A stretch of 36,608 nucleotides of DNA. It comes from a virus. The position numbers were made by a program, and so were the translations under genes. Location: positions 1-36,608 of IMG/VR virus record IMGVR_UViG_3300009285_001672; one strand, written 5' to 3'. The stretch's first letter is position 1, and each line of letters opens with the position of its first letter. Below the pieces are notes generated by a model, which was not told where the DNA came from, did not search any database, and saw only the letters and a program-made list of their open reading frames with translations. This document shows positions 30,669-36,488 of the stretch, piece after piece.

Positions 30669-30845
30669 ATGACCACGGAGCGGTGTACGGTCAATTCCGC
30701 ATCACCGTCGATTGTGGAGCGTCGAAGGGAGACATACAGAGCGATCCTTGCCGCCGGAGGGTACGCGACAGCCACTCATCCAAGGTGGCTGAAGTCGAAC
30801 CGGACAGGAAGCAGAGATGGAAAACATTCTGCGGGTGGTAGCTAG
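30669..30845 (+). CDS. 58-aa basic protein, divergent from terS
   Basis: MTTERCTVNSASPSIVERRRE then a helical RAILAAGGYATATHPRWLK and a Lys/Arg/Gly tail. Preceded by TTGGTTCCCCGC, a mild C/T leader. Its end overlaps the convergent gene 30842-31078 by 4 nt. Not recognised; coding status moderate, but the frame is cleanly open and divergent from the terminase genes. Confidence 0.45.
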   Translation: MTTERCTVNSASPSIVERRRETYRAILAAGGYATATHPRWLKSNRTGSRDGKHSAGGS

Positions 30846-31078
30846 GATGGGCGAAAGCAATCCCCGATCGTCTTGAGCGGGGAGAGTTTCGAGCGTTCGG
30901 AAGCGCCGACGAGCTTGAAGCGGTCGTCAATAGTGAGCCAGTAGAAGAACCTCCCGGCAAGTTTCCGTTCAATGAAGACTACCCCATCCCTACAGGCGTA
31001 CTTGAAGTGCATTCCTTGGAACATGGCTGACTCAGGAAACTCCCTTTTGATCTTTCCGAAAGCCTCATCGATCGTCAT
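30842..31078 (-). CDS. 78-aa hypothetical protein
   Basis: Starts at ATG 31078 (preceded by GAGTTCTCCTCC). The frame is open upstream to 31441 but that part is low-complexity shadow of the gene on the opposite frame. Content: FGKIKREFPESAMFQGMHFKYACRDG, VFIERKLAGRFFYWLTID, KLSPLKTIGDCF, alpha/beta. Unknown. Confidence 0.6.
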   Translation of the reverse strand: MTIDEAFGKIKREFPESAMFQGMHFKYACRDGVVFIERKLAGRFFYWLTIDDRFKLVGASERSKLSPLKTIGDCFRPS

Positions 31079-31089
31079 GGAGGAGAACT

Positions 31090-31242
31090 CTACCAGCGTG
31101 AGGAGGAGCGGCGCAATGACTCGACCAATCTCCCCCCGATCCACGCCATCCATTCCACGACGAAGACGTACAGCTTGGCGAAGTTCACGATGAAGAAGAT
31201 CCAGAGACGGACCAAGCCGTAGTGGATCAGGCAGAGGAGCAC
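31090..31242 (-). CDS. 50-aa membrane protein
   Basis: Too short for usual cut-offs. GTG 31242 is exactly 6 nt after TAGACT. LLCLIHYGLVRLWIFFIV then FAKLYVFVVEWMAWIGG, two closely spaced hydrophobic helices, basic tail RRSSSRW. Two palindromes lie just upstream (31260-31289). Ends 11 nt before the 78-aa gene. Function unknown. Confidence 0.55.
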   Translation of the reverse strand: MLLCLIHYGLVRLWIFFIVNFAKLYVFVVEWMAWIGGRLVESLRRSSSRW

Positions 31243-31248
31243 GGAGAC

Positions 31249-31254
31249 AGTCTA
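31249..31254 (-). promoter_or_regulatory. -10-like box TAGACT
   Basis: Exactly 6 nt before GTG 31242 of the 50-aa membrane gene; palindrome 5 bp upstream. Confidence 0.55.
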
Positions 31255-31259
31255 CCGCC

Positions 31260-31289
31260 TCTCTATAGAGATTTCTAAGAGGCCCTCTT
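31260..31289. repeat. Two adjacent palindromes upstream of the 50-aa gene
   Basis: TCTCTATAGAGA (31260-31271, perfect 12-bp) and AAGAGGCCCTCTT (31277-31289, 6-bp arms around C). They lie directly upstream of the -10 box 31249-31254 and between divergent gene units, which fits operator sites. Confidence 0.45.
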
Positions 31290-31441
31290 GGCGCGGCCCC
31301 CTCAAGTGGGGACAATGGCGAGATCGTCCGTTCCTGATCGAGTCGATCTGGGGAGATTCCCTCGGTCAGGAGCACTGGCAACGCACCAATGGCTCCGGCA
31401 CGATCCCGCCACGCACAGCGTAGCACGGGTCGTTCCATCAT

Positions 31442-31447
31442 GGGAGG
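31442..31447 (+). promoter_or_regulatory. Strong Shine-Dalgarno site of the endonuclease
   Basis: GGGAGG, 6 nt before GTG 31454; nearly all other genes in the window lack such a site. Confidence 0.75.
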
Positions 31448-31453
31448 ACACCC

Positions 31454-32083
31454 GTGAAAGACCTCGAATGCGCGGCATGTACACCGCTTATCCTCAATCC
31501 TAACGGCTTCAACAAACGAGTAGTCATTCCCTGCGGACTAACCGTAGAGCACATCAGGAAGGCCATGCAGGACTTCCTCGATTTTCTTGGATTCATCAAC
31601 GCACAACTCAACACCAAGGAGATCCCACGGCTTGAAGCCTTCCTCATGCCAGCGAACTTTTCCAGCATGGTCGGAGAGTTTATGGGGGCGACCATCCCGA
31701 AATACTGCAAGACCGTCGTGAAGAACGCCTACCACAACGGGCACCCAGACATGCTTCCGGCAGGCCAGTTTCCAGACAATCGTTGCCAGCACGGAGAGGA
31801 GGGCATCGAGATTAAAGGCTCCCGTCACGAGAGCGGGTGGCAGGGCCACAATGCCGAGGATACTTGGCTCATGGTGTTCGTCTTCGATTCAAACACCGCC
31901 AGAGACGCAAGTCAGGGAACAGCACCGAAGCCGTTCCGATTCGTGAAGGTGGTTGGAGCGGAGCTGAAGAAGTCGGACTGGAACTTCTCCGGCCGGTCAG
32001 AAACGAGCAGACGGACCATCACCGCCAGCGTCACACGGAGCGGATTCGACAAGATGGAGGCGAACTGGATTTACCGGGCCTAG
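31454..32083 (+). CDS. Putative type II restriction endonuclease (PD-(D/E)XK)
   Basis: 209 residues from GTG 31454 with the ribosome site GGGAGG 6 nt upstream. The catalytic motif is P98-D99 (in NGHPDMLP) and E119-I120-K121 (in EGIEIKGS), followed by GWQGHNAEDTWLMVFVFD. This matches the PD-X(~19)-EXK spacing of type II enzymes. Convergent with the DNA methyltransferase; the two stop codons share CTAG (32080-32083). It should cut unmethylated DNA if the methyltransferase protects the same site. Confidence 0.7.
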   Translation: MKDLECAACTPLILNPNGFNKRVVIPCGLTVEHIRKAMQDFLDFLGFINAQLNTKEIPRLEAFLMPANFSSMVGEFMGATIPKYCKTVVKNAYHNGHPDMLPAGQFPDNRCQHGEEGIEIKGSRHESGWQGHNAEDTWLMVFVFDSNTARDASQGTAPKPFRFVKVVGAELKKSDWNFSGRSETSRRTITASVTRSGFDKMEANWIYRA

Positions 32084-33006
32084 AACAGCGAAAGCTGCCC
32101 AGCCGAGACAGCCAATTTCGGCGTCTTCACCGCCTTTAGAAGTGGAACCGCCTTGGTCGCCATAGCGAAGTAGTCCGCAAAGCGCTCAACCCCTACCCCG
32201 ATAACACCAACAGCTTCACACGCTGCAATAGTCGATCCTGACCCCATGAACGGGTCAACCACGATTCCTTCCCCAAGCGGCAAAGCAGCATAGACGAGCT
32301 TCCGCAGGAAGGACTGAGGCTTGAGACTGGGGTGATCCGCAATTTTCCGCTCTGCTTTCGGGGTCCGTTCGCTTGGGATCAGGTCTTCAAACGGCAATTC
32401 TTCTCCCCTTCGCAGCCCTCCGGTTTGATATTGGCGTAGGCAGTCGCTCACCTTCATCCCGCTAGGCATCGGCTTTCGGAAGATCCCCCACGGCTCGTAG
32501 CATCCACGGGGCATTGAGCACACGCCCGGATATTCCTCTTCCGCGTTCTTCGGCCTGTCGCCGCCCCTGAGAGTGCGTACCAAGCGGATGATTTGACCAC
32601 GGAACTCCAAGCCGCCTTCCACAATTGCCGAGTACAGCAGTTGGGCGACAAAGGCATTCGTGGCGATGAAGACATGCCCGCCGGGGCGGAGAGCGTGTAG
32701 GGCCAGCTTCGACCACTCCATAAAAAAACGCTCCAGATGCTCCCGCTCCTGCTTGTTCAGAGCTGTAAACCTTGGAAGGGGAGCCCGGACATGCCCATCG
32801 AAAGACGGAGGGATTCTCCAGATCCCGCCCTTCCCGTTCTGCCTCTTCTCCAGTTGGTCGAAATCGTATTCTTTCACTCCATACGGGGGGTCCGTCACGA
32901 TGGCATGGATCGTGTTCTCAGACACGCGCGAAAGCCATTCAAAGCAATCTGCGTGGACTAGGTAAGATTTCCCGACCCGGACGGACTTGTAATCGAACGT
33001 CAGCAA
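32080..33006 (-). CDS. DNA methyltransferase (beta class, N4/N6)
   Basis: 308 residues from a TTG start with a strong GGAGGAGGG ribosome site 7 nt upstream (33014-33022). Catalytic motif IV TDPPYGV at 38-44, motif HPSLKP at 225-230 and AdoMet motif DPFMGSGST at 251-259; this motif order is beta class, an amino-methyltransferase acting on adenine or cytosine N4. The extreme C-terminus is QLSLF, the canonical beta-clamp-binding pentapeptide. Its convergent restriction partner overlaps at the stop. Confidence 0.9.
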   Translation of the reverse strand: MLTFDYKSVRVGKSYLVHADCFEWLSRVSENTIHAIVTDPPYGVKEYDFDQLEKRQNGKGGIWRIPPSFDGHVRAPLPRFTALNKQEREHLERFFMEWSKLALHALRPGGHVFIATNAFVAQLLYSAIVEGGLEFRGQIIRLVRTLRGGDRPKNAEEEYPGVCSMPRGCYEPWGIFRKPMPSGMKVSDCLRQYQTGGLRRGEELPFEDLIPSERTPKAERKIADHPSLKPQSFLRKLVYAALPLGEGIVVDPFMGSGSTIAACEAVGVIGVGVERFADYFAMATKAVPLLKAVKTPKLAVSAGQLSLF

Positions 33007-33013
33007 CTTGCGA

Positions 33014-33022
33014 CCCTCCTCC
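33014..33022 (-). promoter_or_regulatory. Strong Shine-Dalgarno site of the methyltransferase
   Basis: GGAGGAGGG, 7 nt before TTG 33006 on the minus strand. It decides the choice of TTG as start. Confidence 0.75.
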
Positions 33023-33059
33023 GGGTATTGTATCGCATTCGATCATCCACGCCAGCCGC

Positions 33060-33221
33060 CTACGGCCTCTGCATCGCCTGTAGTTTGATCTTCCTCTTCA
33101 GCCAGTTCTCGCCTTGGTGGGCTCTGGCCTCTGCTCTGGCCTTCCTGCGGAGCCTCACCCGGATGCGGCTACGAGGCACCCCCTTCCTTGCCAGCCTCTT
33201 CCCTTCAGAGCGAATGCTCAT
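33060..33221 (-). CDS. 53-aa very basic protein
   Basis: ATG exactly 6 nt after TAGAAT. GKRLARKGVPRSRIRVRLRRKARAEARAH then GENWLKRKIKLQAM; about one residue in three is Arg or Lys, suggesting nucleic-acid binding. Lies between the terminator at 33238-33271 and the methyltransferase start. Not found in the usual ORF size range. Coding status is inferred from the promoter-like box and the biased composition. Confidence 0.5.
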   Translation of the reverse strand: MSIRSEGKRLARKGVPRSRIRVRLRRKARAEARAHQGENWLKRKIKLQAMQRP

Positions 33222-33227
33222 GGGGAG

Positions 33228-33233
33228 ATTCTA
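33228..33233 (-). promoter_or_regulatory. -10-like box TAGAAT
   Basis: Exactly 6 nt before ATG 33221 of the basic protein, directly after the terminator at 33238-33271. Confidence 0.5.
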
Positions 33234-33237
33234 CCAG

Positions 33238-33271
33238 AAAAAAGCCCCTTGCGGTGTAACCGCGACGGGGC
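33238..33271 (-). terminator. Rho-independent terminator upstream of the basic gene and methyltransferase
   Basis: Minus-strand stem GCCCC / GGGGC with inner GCGGT / ACCGC and a 3-nt loop, followed by six T. It would end transcripts coming from the 33.9 kb zinc-finger gene before the 53-aa gene. Confidence 0.75.
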
Positions 33272-33546
33272 GTACAGTGCTTCTGTTAGGAAAGCGGGAT
33301 AACAATAGCACCACCCGCCTCTGAACACAAGCAGTCTCCTTCCAAGTACTTGAGGGATAGGAAGGGCTACAGACTGACGCTGCAAAGCGGGGGCTTCCCT
33401 CTCCTCGTTCACGACTCACCCGACGAAATGAACGCGGTTCCCCTCACTACCTCCTAAGTGAAATGTTGGCCGGAGTGCGCCGCCTGCTAAAACAGGTATG
33501 GGGGGTAGGGGGGGCTGTACCTCCTCATTACGATCTACCCTCAGAA
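33272..33546. other. Gene-poor stretch
   Basis: Between the minus-strand terminator and the small zinc-finger frame. It contains an A-rich GATAACAATAGC piece, a CTACCTCCTAAGTG piece and a G/T-rich run (GGTATGGGGGGTAGG). Six-frame shadows here are Arg/Pro-rich. I see no convincing gene, tRNA or repeat. Confidence 0.45.
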
Positions 33547-33735
33547 ATGATGACAGAGCTTACCACGGTAAATCACAGGGAACCTCAACCGAATCTCTCT
33601 CGCTTAAGGCAACATGTACCCGCTGTTTATGCCTATTTTGTGCGCGGCGCGTTGCAACCGGAAAATCGCAAATGCAGACAATGTGGGAAGATATTTGCGG
33701 CCAAGGAGGAAGGTGGTCAGTTTAAGCTGCTGTAG
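33547..33735 (+). CDS. Possible small zinc-finger protein
   Basis: 62 residues. The C-terminal NRKCRQCGKIFAAKEEGG is a plausible zinc knuckle, while the rest (SRLRQHVPAVYAYFV) is helical. A TACCCT box lies 5 nt before the first ATG of an ATGATG pair. The upstream frame to 33463 reads Trp/Gly-rich and looks non-coding. Low confidence; may be a remnant. Confidence 0.35.
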   Translation: MMTELTTVNHREPQPNLSRLRQHVPAVYAYFVRGALQPENRKCRQCGKIFAAKEEGGQFKLL

Positions 33736-33753
33736 TTTTCTCTTTATCAGCCG

Positions 33754-33894
33754 TCACATTTCCTCCCCCTCAGCTTCATCATCTTCGAGCACACGCTGGA
33801 TTGCGACTTCTTCGAGCCGTCCGGTTCCACCGCAATAGTCGCAGACTTCCTTGCCGATCTTGCCGGTTCCGTCGCATCCGATACATTCTTCCAT
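33754..33894 (-). CDS. 46-aa DnaJ-type zinc-finger protein
   Basis: Residues 4-25 contain two CxxCxGxG-like repeats (ECIGCDGTG and VCDYCGGTG), the DnaJ cysteine-rich motif, followed by an acidic tail. ATG 33894 is 7 nt from a TACTAT box and overlaps, as CATG, the divergent start at 33893. A longer frame to 33999 is out of place. Could be a small regulatory zinc protein. Confidence 0.65.
   Translation of the reverse strand: MEECIGCDGTGKIGKEVCDYCGGTGRLEEVAIQRVLEDDEAEGEEM
33882..33887 (+). promoter_or_regulatory. -10-like box TACATT
   Basis: 5 nt before ATG 33893; lies inside the minus-strand zinc-finger gene. Confidence 0.4.
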
Positions 33895-34243
33895 GACAAC
33901 TATAGTAGAACACGCTGTAAGCGAAGCGCAACCACAAATGTTGTTCAACATTCTTGTTTGTGGCACAGTATATCCTTTAGTGGATGATCTTCTCATCACG
34001 AGGCAGGAGATCGTGCAGTATGCGATTGAGCATGAGGAGGAAGTGAAGCAGCGTCTTCGTCAGAAGTTGGAGGAGTGGCTTGCGAAACCAATTCCTGTTG
34101 CCGGTCATCAGAAGTATCTCTCGGGAGACGACAAGTTCGGTCCGCTCGACCTTTCGCAGAACTGGGGAGAGTTTCAGGAGGATGAGTTTCTGGACGCTTT
34201 CTTCTATCAGGCGACGGACGATTTCAAACTCCTCCACACATGA
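33893..34243 (+). CDS. Hypothetical protein divergent from the zinc-finger gene
   Basis: 116 residues from ATG 33893, which is 5 nt after a TACATT box; ATG 33938 is a shorter alternative. IVEHAVSEAQPQMLFNILVCGTVYPLVDDLLITRQEIV, then an acidic helix HEEEVKQRLRQKLEEWLAK and a C-terminal SQNWGEFQEDEFLDAFFYQA. Overlaps the phosphoesterase by ATGA. A strong palindrome lies near its start (33937-33952). Function unknown. Confidence 0.6.
   Translation: MTTIVEHAVSEAQPQMLFNILVCGTVYPLVDDLLITRQEIVQYAIEHEEEVKQRLRQKLEEWLAKPIPVAGHQKYLSGDDKFGPLDLSQNWGEFQEDEFLDAFFYQATDDFKLLHT
33902..33907 (-). promoter_or_regulatory. -10-like box TACTAT
   Basis: 7 nt before ATG 33894. A TTGCGC hexamer 18 nt upstream could be a -35 element; this is the best complete promoter in the window. 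Confidence 0.55.
33937..33952. repeat. Inverted repeat near divergent start
   Basis: AATGTTG TT CAACATT, 7-bp arms with a 2-bp spacer. Lies upstream of the minus-strand -10 box and near the start of the plus gene; likely operator. Confidence 0.45.
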
Positions 34244-35058
34244 GCAAGGTCCTCGTCCTGTTGGCAGACCTCCACGTCGGAGCTACGTCAGCCCTGTTGC
34301 CGCCCGACTTTGAAACGCACGAGGGCTACAGGGTTTCGCTCAACCCCGTGCAGAAATGGTTGTGGAAAGCGTGGGGGGATTGTTGGCAGTGGGCGCGAAA
34401 GGTGATCGGCAAGGATGAGTGGGCGGCCATCGTGAACGGAGACGCAGTGGAAGGGATACATCACAATACCAAAGAGGTGTGGAGTCCGGACGAGGGAGAT
34501 CATGTTAGTGCGGCTACCGACCTCCTGCATGACGTGTTAGAAAAAGCGTCTGCCGTTTACATGACCGAAGGAACGAACTGCCATGCCAAGAATCTTGAAC
34601 ACGGCATCGCCGCCGCCCTATCGCGGAAGGGGATCGCGGTGAAGAAACCCGCAGGGAAAATGTACGCATGGCCCGAACTCAGGTTGAACGTGGCCGGGAC
34701 CCCTTGTGAGATCGACCACCACATGCCAACCACTATGCGGAGCTACCTTGAGTCCTCCCAATTCGCTATCACGCTGGGGGATATCCGAAATCAACGGGCA
34801 AGGGCAGGGTGGGAAGTGCCGAAGGTGATTATCCGTTCTCACCGGCACAGGTTCGGCCTCTACGAGGACGGGTACGGGATGATGCTCTCTCTCCCGAGCT
34901 GGCAAGCCTCAAATAGGTTCACCCACCGAGTCGTTCCGGGGATGGTTCCTCAAGTCGGCCTGGTTGTGATGGACTTCAGAAATGTAGAGGCAGGGGGAAC
35001 GCCCGTCATTCACAAACGGCTGCACACCATTCAAGCCCCTTCCTCCGAAGTCCTATGA
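34240..35058 (+). CDS. Calcineurin-like metallophosphoesterase
   Basis: 272 residues. Metal-binding motifs: D10-L-H12 in LLADLHVG, NGDAVEG at 66-72 (D68), GTNCH at 111-115 (N113, H115) in place of the usual GNH, IDHHMP at 159-163 and SHRHRF at 200-205 (H201, H203). These are the ligands of a di-metal MPP/Ser-Thr phosphatase-like fold with phosphomonoesterase, diesterase or nuclease activity. Common in phage early regions; the substrate is unknown. ATGA overlap with both neighbours. Confidence 0.85.
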   Translation: MSKVLVLLADLHVGATSALLPPDFETHEGYRVSLNPVQKWLWKAWGDCWQWARKVIGKDEWAAIVNGDAVEGIHHNTKEVWSPDEGDHVSAATDLLHDVLEKASAVYMTEGTNCHAKNLEHGIAAALSRKGIAVKKPAGKMYAWPELRLNVAGTPCEIDHHMPTTMRSYLESSQFAITLGDIRNQRARAGWEVPKVIIRSHRHRFGLYEDGYGMMLSLPSWQASNRFTHRVVPGMVPQVGLVVMDFRNVEAGGTPVIHKRLHTIQAPSSEVL

Positions 35059-35288
35059 TCGAATCCGGCTCTGCAAAGCTCCTTCGGCTCCTCCGAGAAC
35101 CCGTCGTTACGGAGATCCCGAAGGGGTGGAAGACGACGAAACAACTCTGCGCCGAAACAGGGATGAGTTCCCCGATGATTCTCAAGTTGTTGCGCGATGC
35201 GAAAGTCCCGGTACGGAAGTTCAAGATCCCCGTATCGGATGGCATCTTGAAACCAGTCCCGCATTACTTCATCAAACGCGCAACCTAA
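35055..35288 (+). CDS. Winged-helix-like DNA-binding protein
   Basis: 77 residues. SAKLLRLLREPV helix, then PKGWKTTKQLCAETGMSSPMILKLLRDAKV (helix-turn-helix with a recognition-like SSPMILKLL) and a C-terminal wing VRKFKIPVSDG...HYFIKRA. Translationally coupled to the phosphoesterase (ATGA). Ends inside the CAACCTAA arm of the stem-loop at 35281-35324. Likely a regulator. Confidence 0.7.
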   Translation: MIESGSAKLLRLLREPVVTEIPKGWKTTKQLCAETGMSSPMILKLLRDAKVPVRKFKIPVSDGILKPVPHYFIKRAT

Positions 35289-35324
35289 ACCCGCTTGCTC
35301 CAGAAAAACAAGCAGATTAGGTTG
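35281..35324 (+). repeat. Stem-loop with long arms, no U tract
   Basis: Outer arms CAACCTAA (35281-35288) and TTAGGTTG (35317-35324), inner arms GCTTG (35293-35297) and CAAGC (35309-35313) around a CTCCAGAAAAA loop. The left arm contains the stop codon of the winged-helix gene. No T run follows, so a simple terminator is doubtful. Confidence 0.55.
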
Positions 35325-35331
35325 TCGTCGG

Positions 35332-35640
35332 ATGTACGACGCGGAGACTCTACCACAGGCACGCTGCGAAAGCAGGACCGTCGAAGAGTTTCATCAGCTC
35401 GTCGGGTTCATCGTGCGAACATTCCCCGGAGACTGGCCGCAGGAATGCGTCTTCGCGGCAGACCTCTGGAGAATCCGTGCCGCTTTCGCCTATAGGGTCA
35501 AAAGAATCGCTTGCGCTCAGAGTTGCACAGGAGTACCATTATGTCATAAACCAATTCCACTTCCTTCCCCCCTCTCTCTATGCGAAGCGTTCTCGCCTTC
35601 GTCTTCGGGGCAATCATCGTCGGGATGCTCGGCTTCGTAG
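35332..35640 (+). CDS. Hypothetical protein, C-terminus doubtful
   Basis: 102 residues. N-terminal half (EEFHQLVGFIVRTFPGDWPQECVFAADLWRIRAAFAYRVKRIA) looks coding; from ~70 onwards it becomes Pro/Ser-rich and overlaps the 40-aa membrane gene. A TAGGTT box lies 8 nt before the ATG, inside the stem-loop at 35281-35324. A frameshift may have shortened the gene. Not recognised. Confidence 0.45.
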   Translation: MYDAETLPQARCESRTVEEFHQLVGFIVRTFPGDWPQECVFAADLWRIRAAFAYRVKRIACAQSCTGVPLCHKPIPLPSPLSLCEAFSPSSSGQSSSGCSAS

Positions 35641-35702
35641 GGTTCTCCTACGGTCGCTCCATCCATGACCTGCCCTACACGACCTACACCGGACAGGTGT
35701 AG
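35580..35702 (+). CDS. 40-aa membrane protein
   Basis: Too short for usual cut-offs. ATG 35580 is preceded by the C/T leader CCTTCCCCCCTCTCTCT. Sequence RSVLAFVFGAIIVGMLGFVGFSYG (one TM, Gly-zipper like) then a polar tail RSIHDLPYTTYTGQV. Coding status supported by leader and composition. Unknown. Confidence 0.6.
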   Translation: MRSVLAFVFGAIIVGMLGFVGFSYGRSIHDLPYTTYTGQV

Positions 35703-35727
35703 CCCTACTTTTTTCCACTTCTACCCC

Positions 35728-35937
35728 ATGCCCACAAATCCAGCATCGGCACGACCCCCGTTGTTTGTAGCCATACTCTTCGCACTGACGATATCGGTAG
35801 CAATTACAACGGTCATCGGGGCTGTGTGTGTCTGGCTATATGAACACATCGGCCCATTCATATTCCTCGTTCCCCTACTCGCTGTCTTCACCTTCTTCTT
35901 CTGCACGGCATTATCAGTCGCCCTGTCAGAAGAGTAA
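35728..35937 (+). CDS. 69-aa two-TM protein
   Basis: From ATG 35728, preceded by TTCCACTTCTACCCC; the frame to 35665 precedes it but lacks a C/T leader. Contains ASARPPLFVAILFALTISVAI and VCVWLYEHIGPFIFLVPLLAVF, two TM helices. Unknown; a CAGCATCGGCA variant of the octamer lies at codons 5-8. Confidence 0.6.
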   Translation: MPTNPASARPPLFVAILFALTISVAITTVIGAVCVWLYEHIGPFIFLVPLLAVFTFFFCTALSVALSEE

Positions 35938-35953
35938 CTTCCCCCCTTACCCC

Positions 35954-36430
35954 ATGAAAAAGGAAATCAAACAATCCATCGGCATCGTCGGCATCGTTCT
36001 GTTCGTTCTGCTTTGTATGGCACTCCCGAACTCTAAGGCGAGACAATGGAGAGCGGAGAACAAGAAGATCGCAGAAGCACAGGAAGATTTTGCGGAGCTG
36101 GAAGAGGAGCGTTCGTCTACCGCCACGGCTTACGCCGAAACGGAGATCGCCTATGCACAGGATGTCGAGAAAGCATGGGAGGCCGACCAAGTGCTCATCC
36201 ATGCACAACTGTGTATCCAGTGCCTTGCCCTCCACTCCCGCTACAAGCTCTGCGATCTGACGGGAGACGGGACGGCCTGTGAGGAGGCCGTGGCCGCCGA
36301 GCAGGATCTTGAGCACGCTTTCTTCGGCTCCCCCCGTACCCTCTGCTATTCCCCCGTGGACTCGTTTCAGACGAAGCCTTGCGTCAGCGAGCCTTTCCCG
36401 TTCCCCGACAAGGACGGCATTGTTGAGTAG
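35954..36430 (+). CDS. N-terminally anchored coiled-coil protein
   Basis: 158 residues. TM segment GIVGIVLFVLLCMALP (about 10-25), then a coiled coil RQWRAENKKIAEAQEDFAEL through TAYAETEIAYAQDVEKAWEA, then a Cys-rich end with CIQCLALHSRYKLC and CSEPF. The anchored coil resembles an inner spanin or membrane adaptor. Preceded by TTCCCCCCTTACCCC and containing the octamer CCATCGGC at codons 8-10. Followed by the terminator at 36454-36488. Confidence 0.65.
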   Translation: MKKEIKQSIGIVGIVLFVLLCMALPNSKARQWRAENKKIAEAQEDFAELEEERSSTATAYAETEIAYAQDVEKAWEADQVLIHAQLCIQCLALHSRYKLCDLTGDGTACEEAVAAEQDLEHAFFGSPRTLCYSPVDSFQTKPCVSEPFPFPDKDGIVE

Positions 36431-36453
36431 TCTTTTTTGTGTTTGCGAACGTG

Positions 36454-36488
36454 CCCCCTTGCGCCGAAAAACGGAAGGGGGTATTTTC
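36454..36488 (+). terminator. Rho-independent terminator after 35954 gene
   Basis: Plus-strand stem CCCCCTT / AAGGGGG with inner CCG / CGG around an A5 loop, then TATTTTC. Located just after the anchored coiled-coil gene stop. Confidence 0.75.

Larger units (their letters stand above)
31255..31453. other. Intergenic region between divergent units
   Basis: About 200 nt carrying the two palindromes and the ribosome site of the endonuclease. The open frames through it on both strands look low-complexity (Arg/Pro-rich) and are not annotated. No clear plus-strand promoter is seen for the endonuclease. Confidence 0.4.

Noticed and set aside
31079-31441. Long N-terminal extension of the 78-aa gene (199-aa frame)
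   Set aside because: Composition changes abruptly to Pro/Arg/Leu-rich and overlaps the real 50-aa membrane gene; the ATG at 31078 with a C/T leader is the better start.
33028-33324. Plus-strand 98-aa frame with a hydrophobic start
   Set aside because: Antisense to the basic 53-aa gene and it crosses the terminator hairpin; no leader or -10 box.
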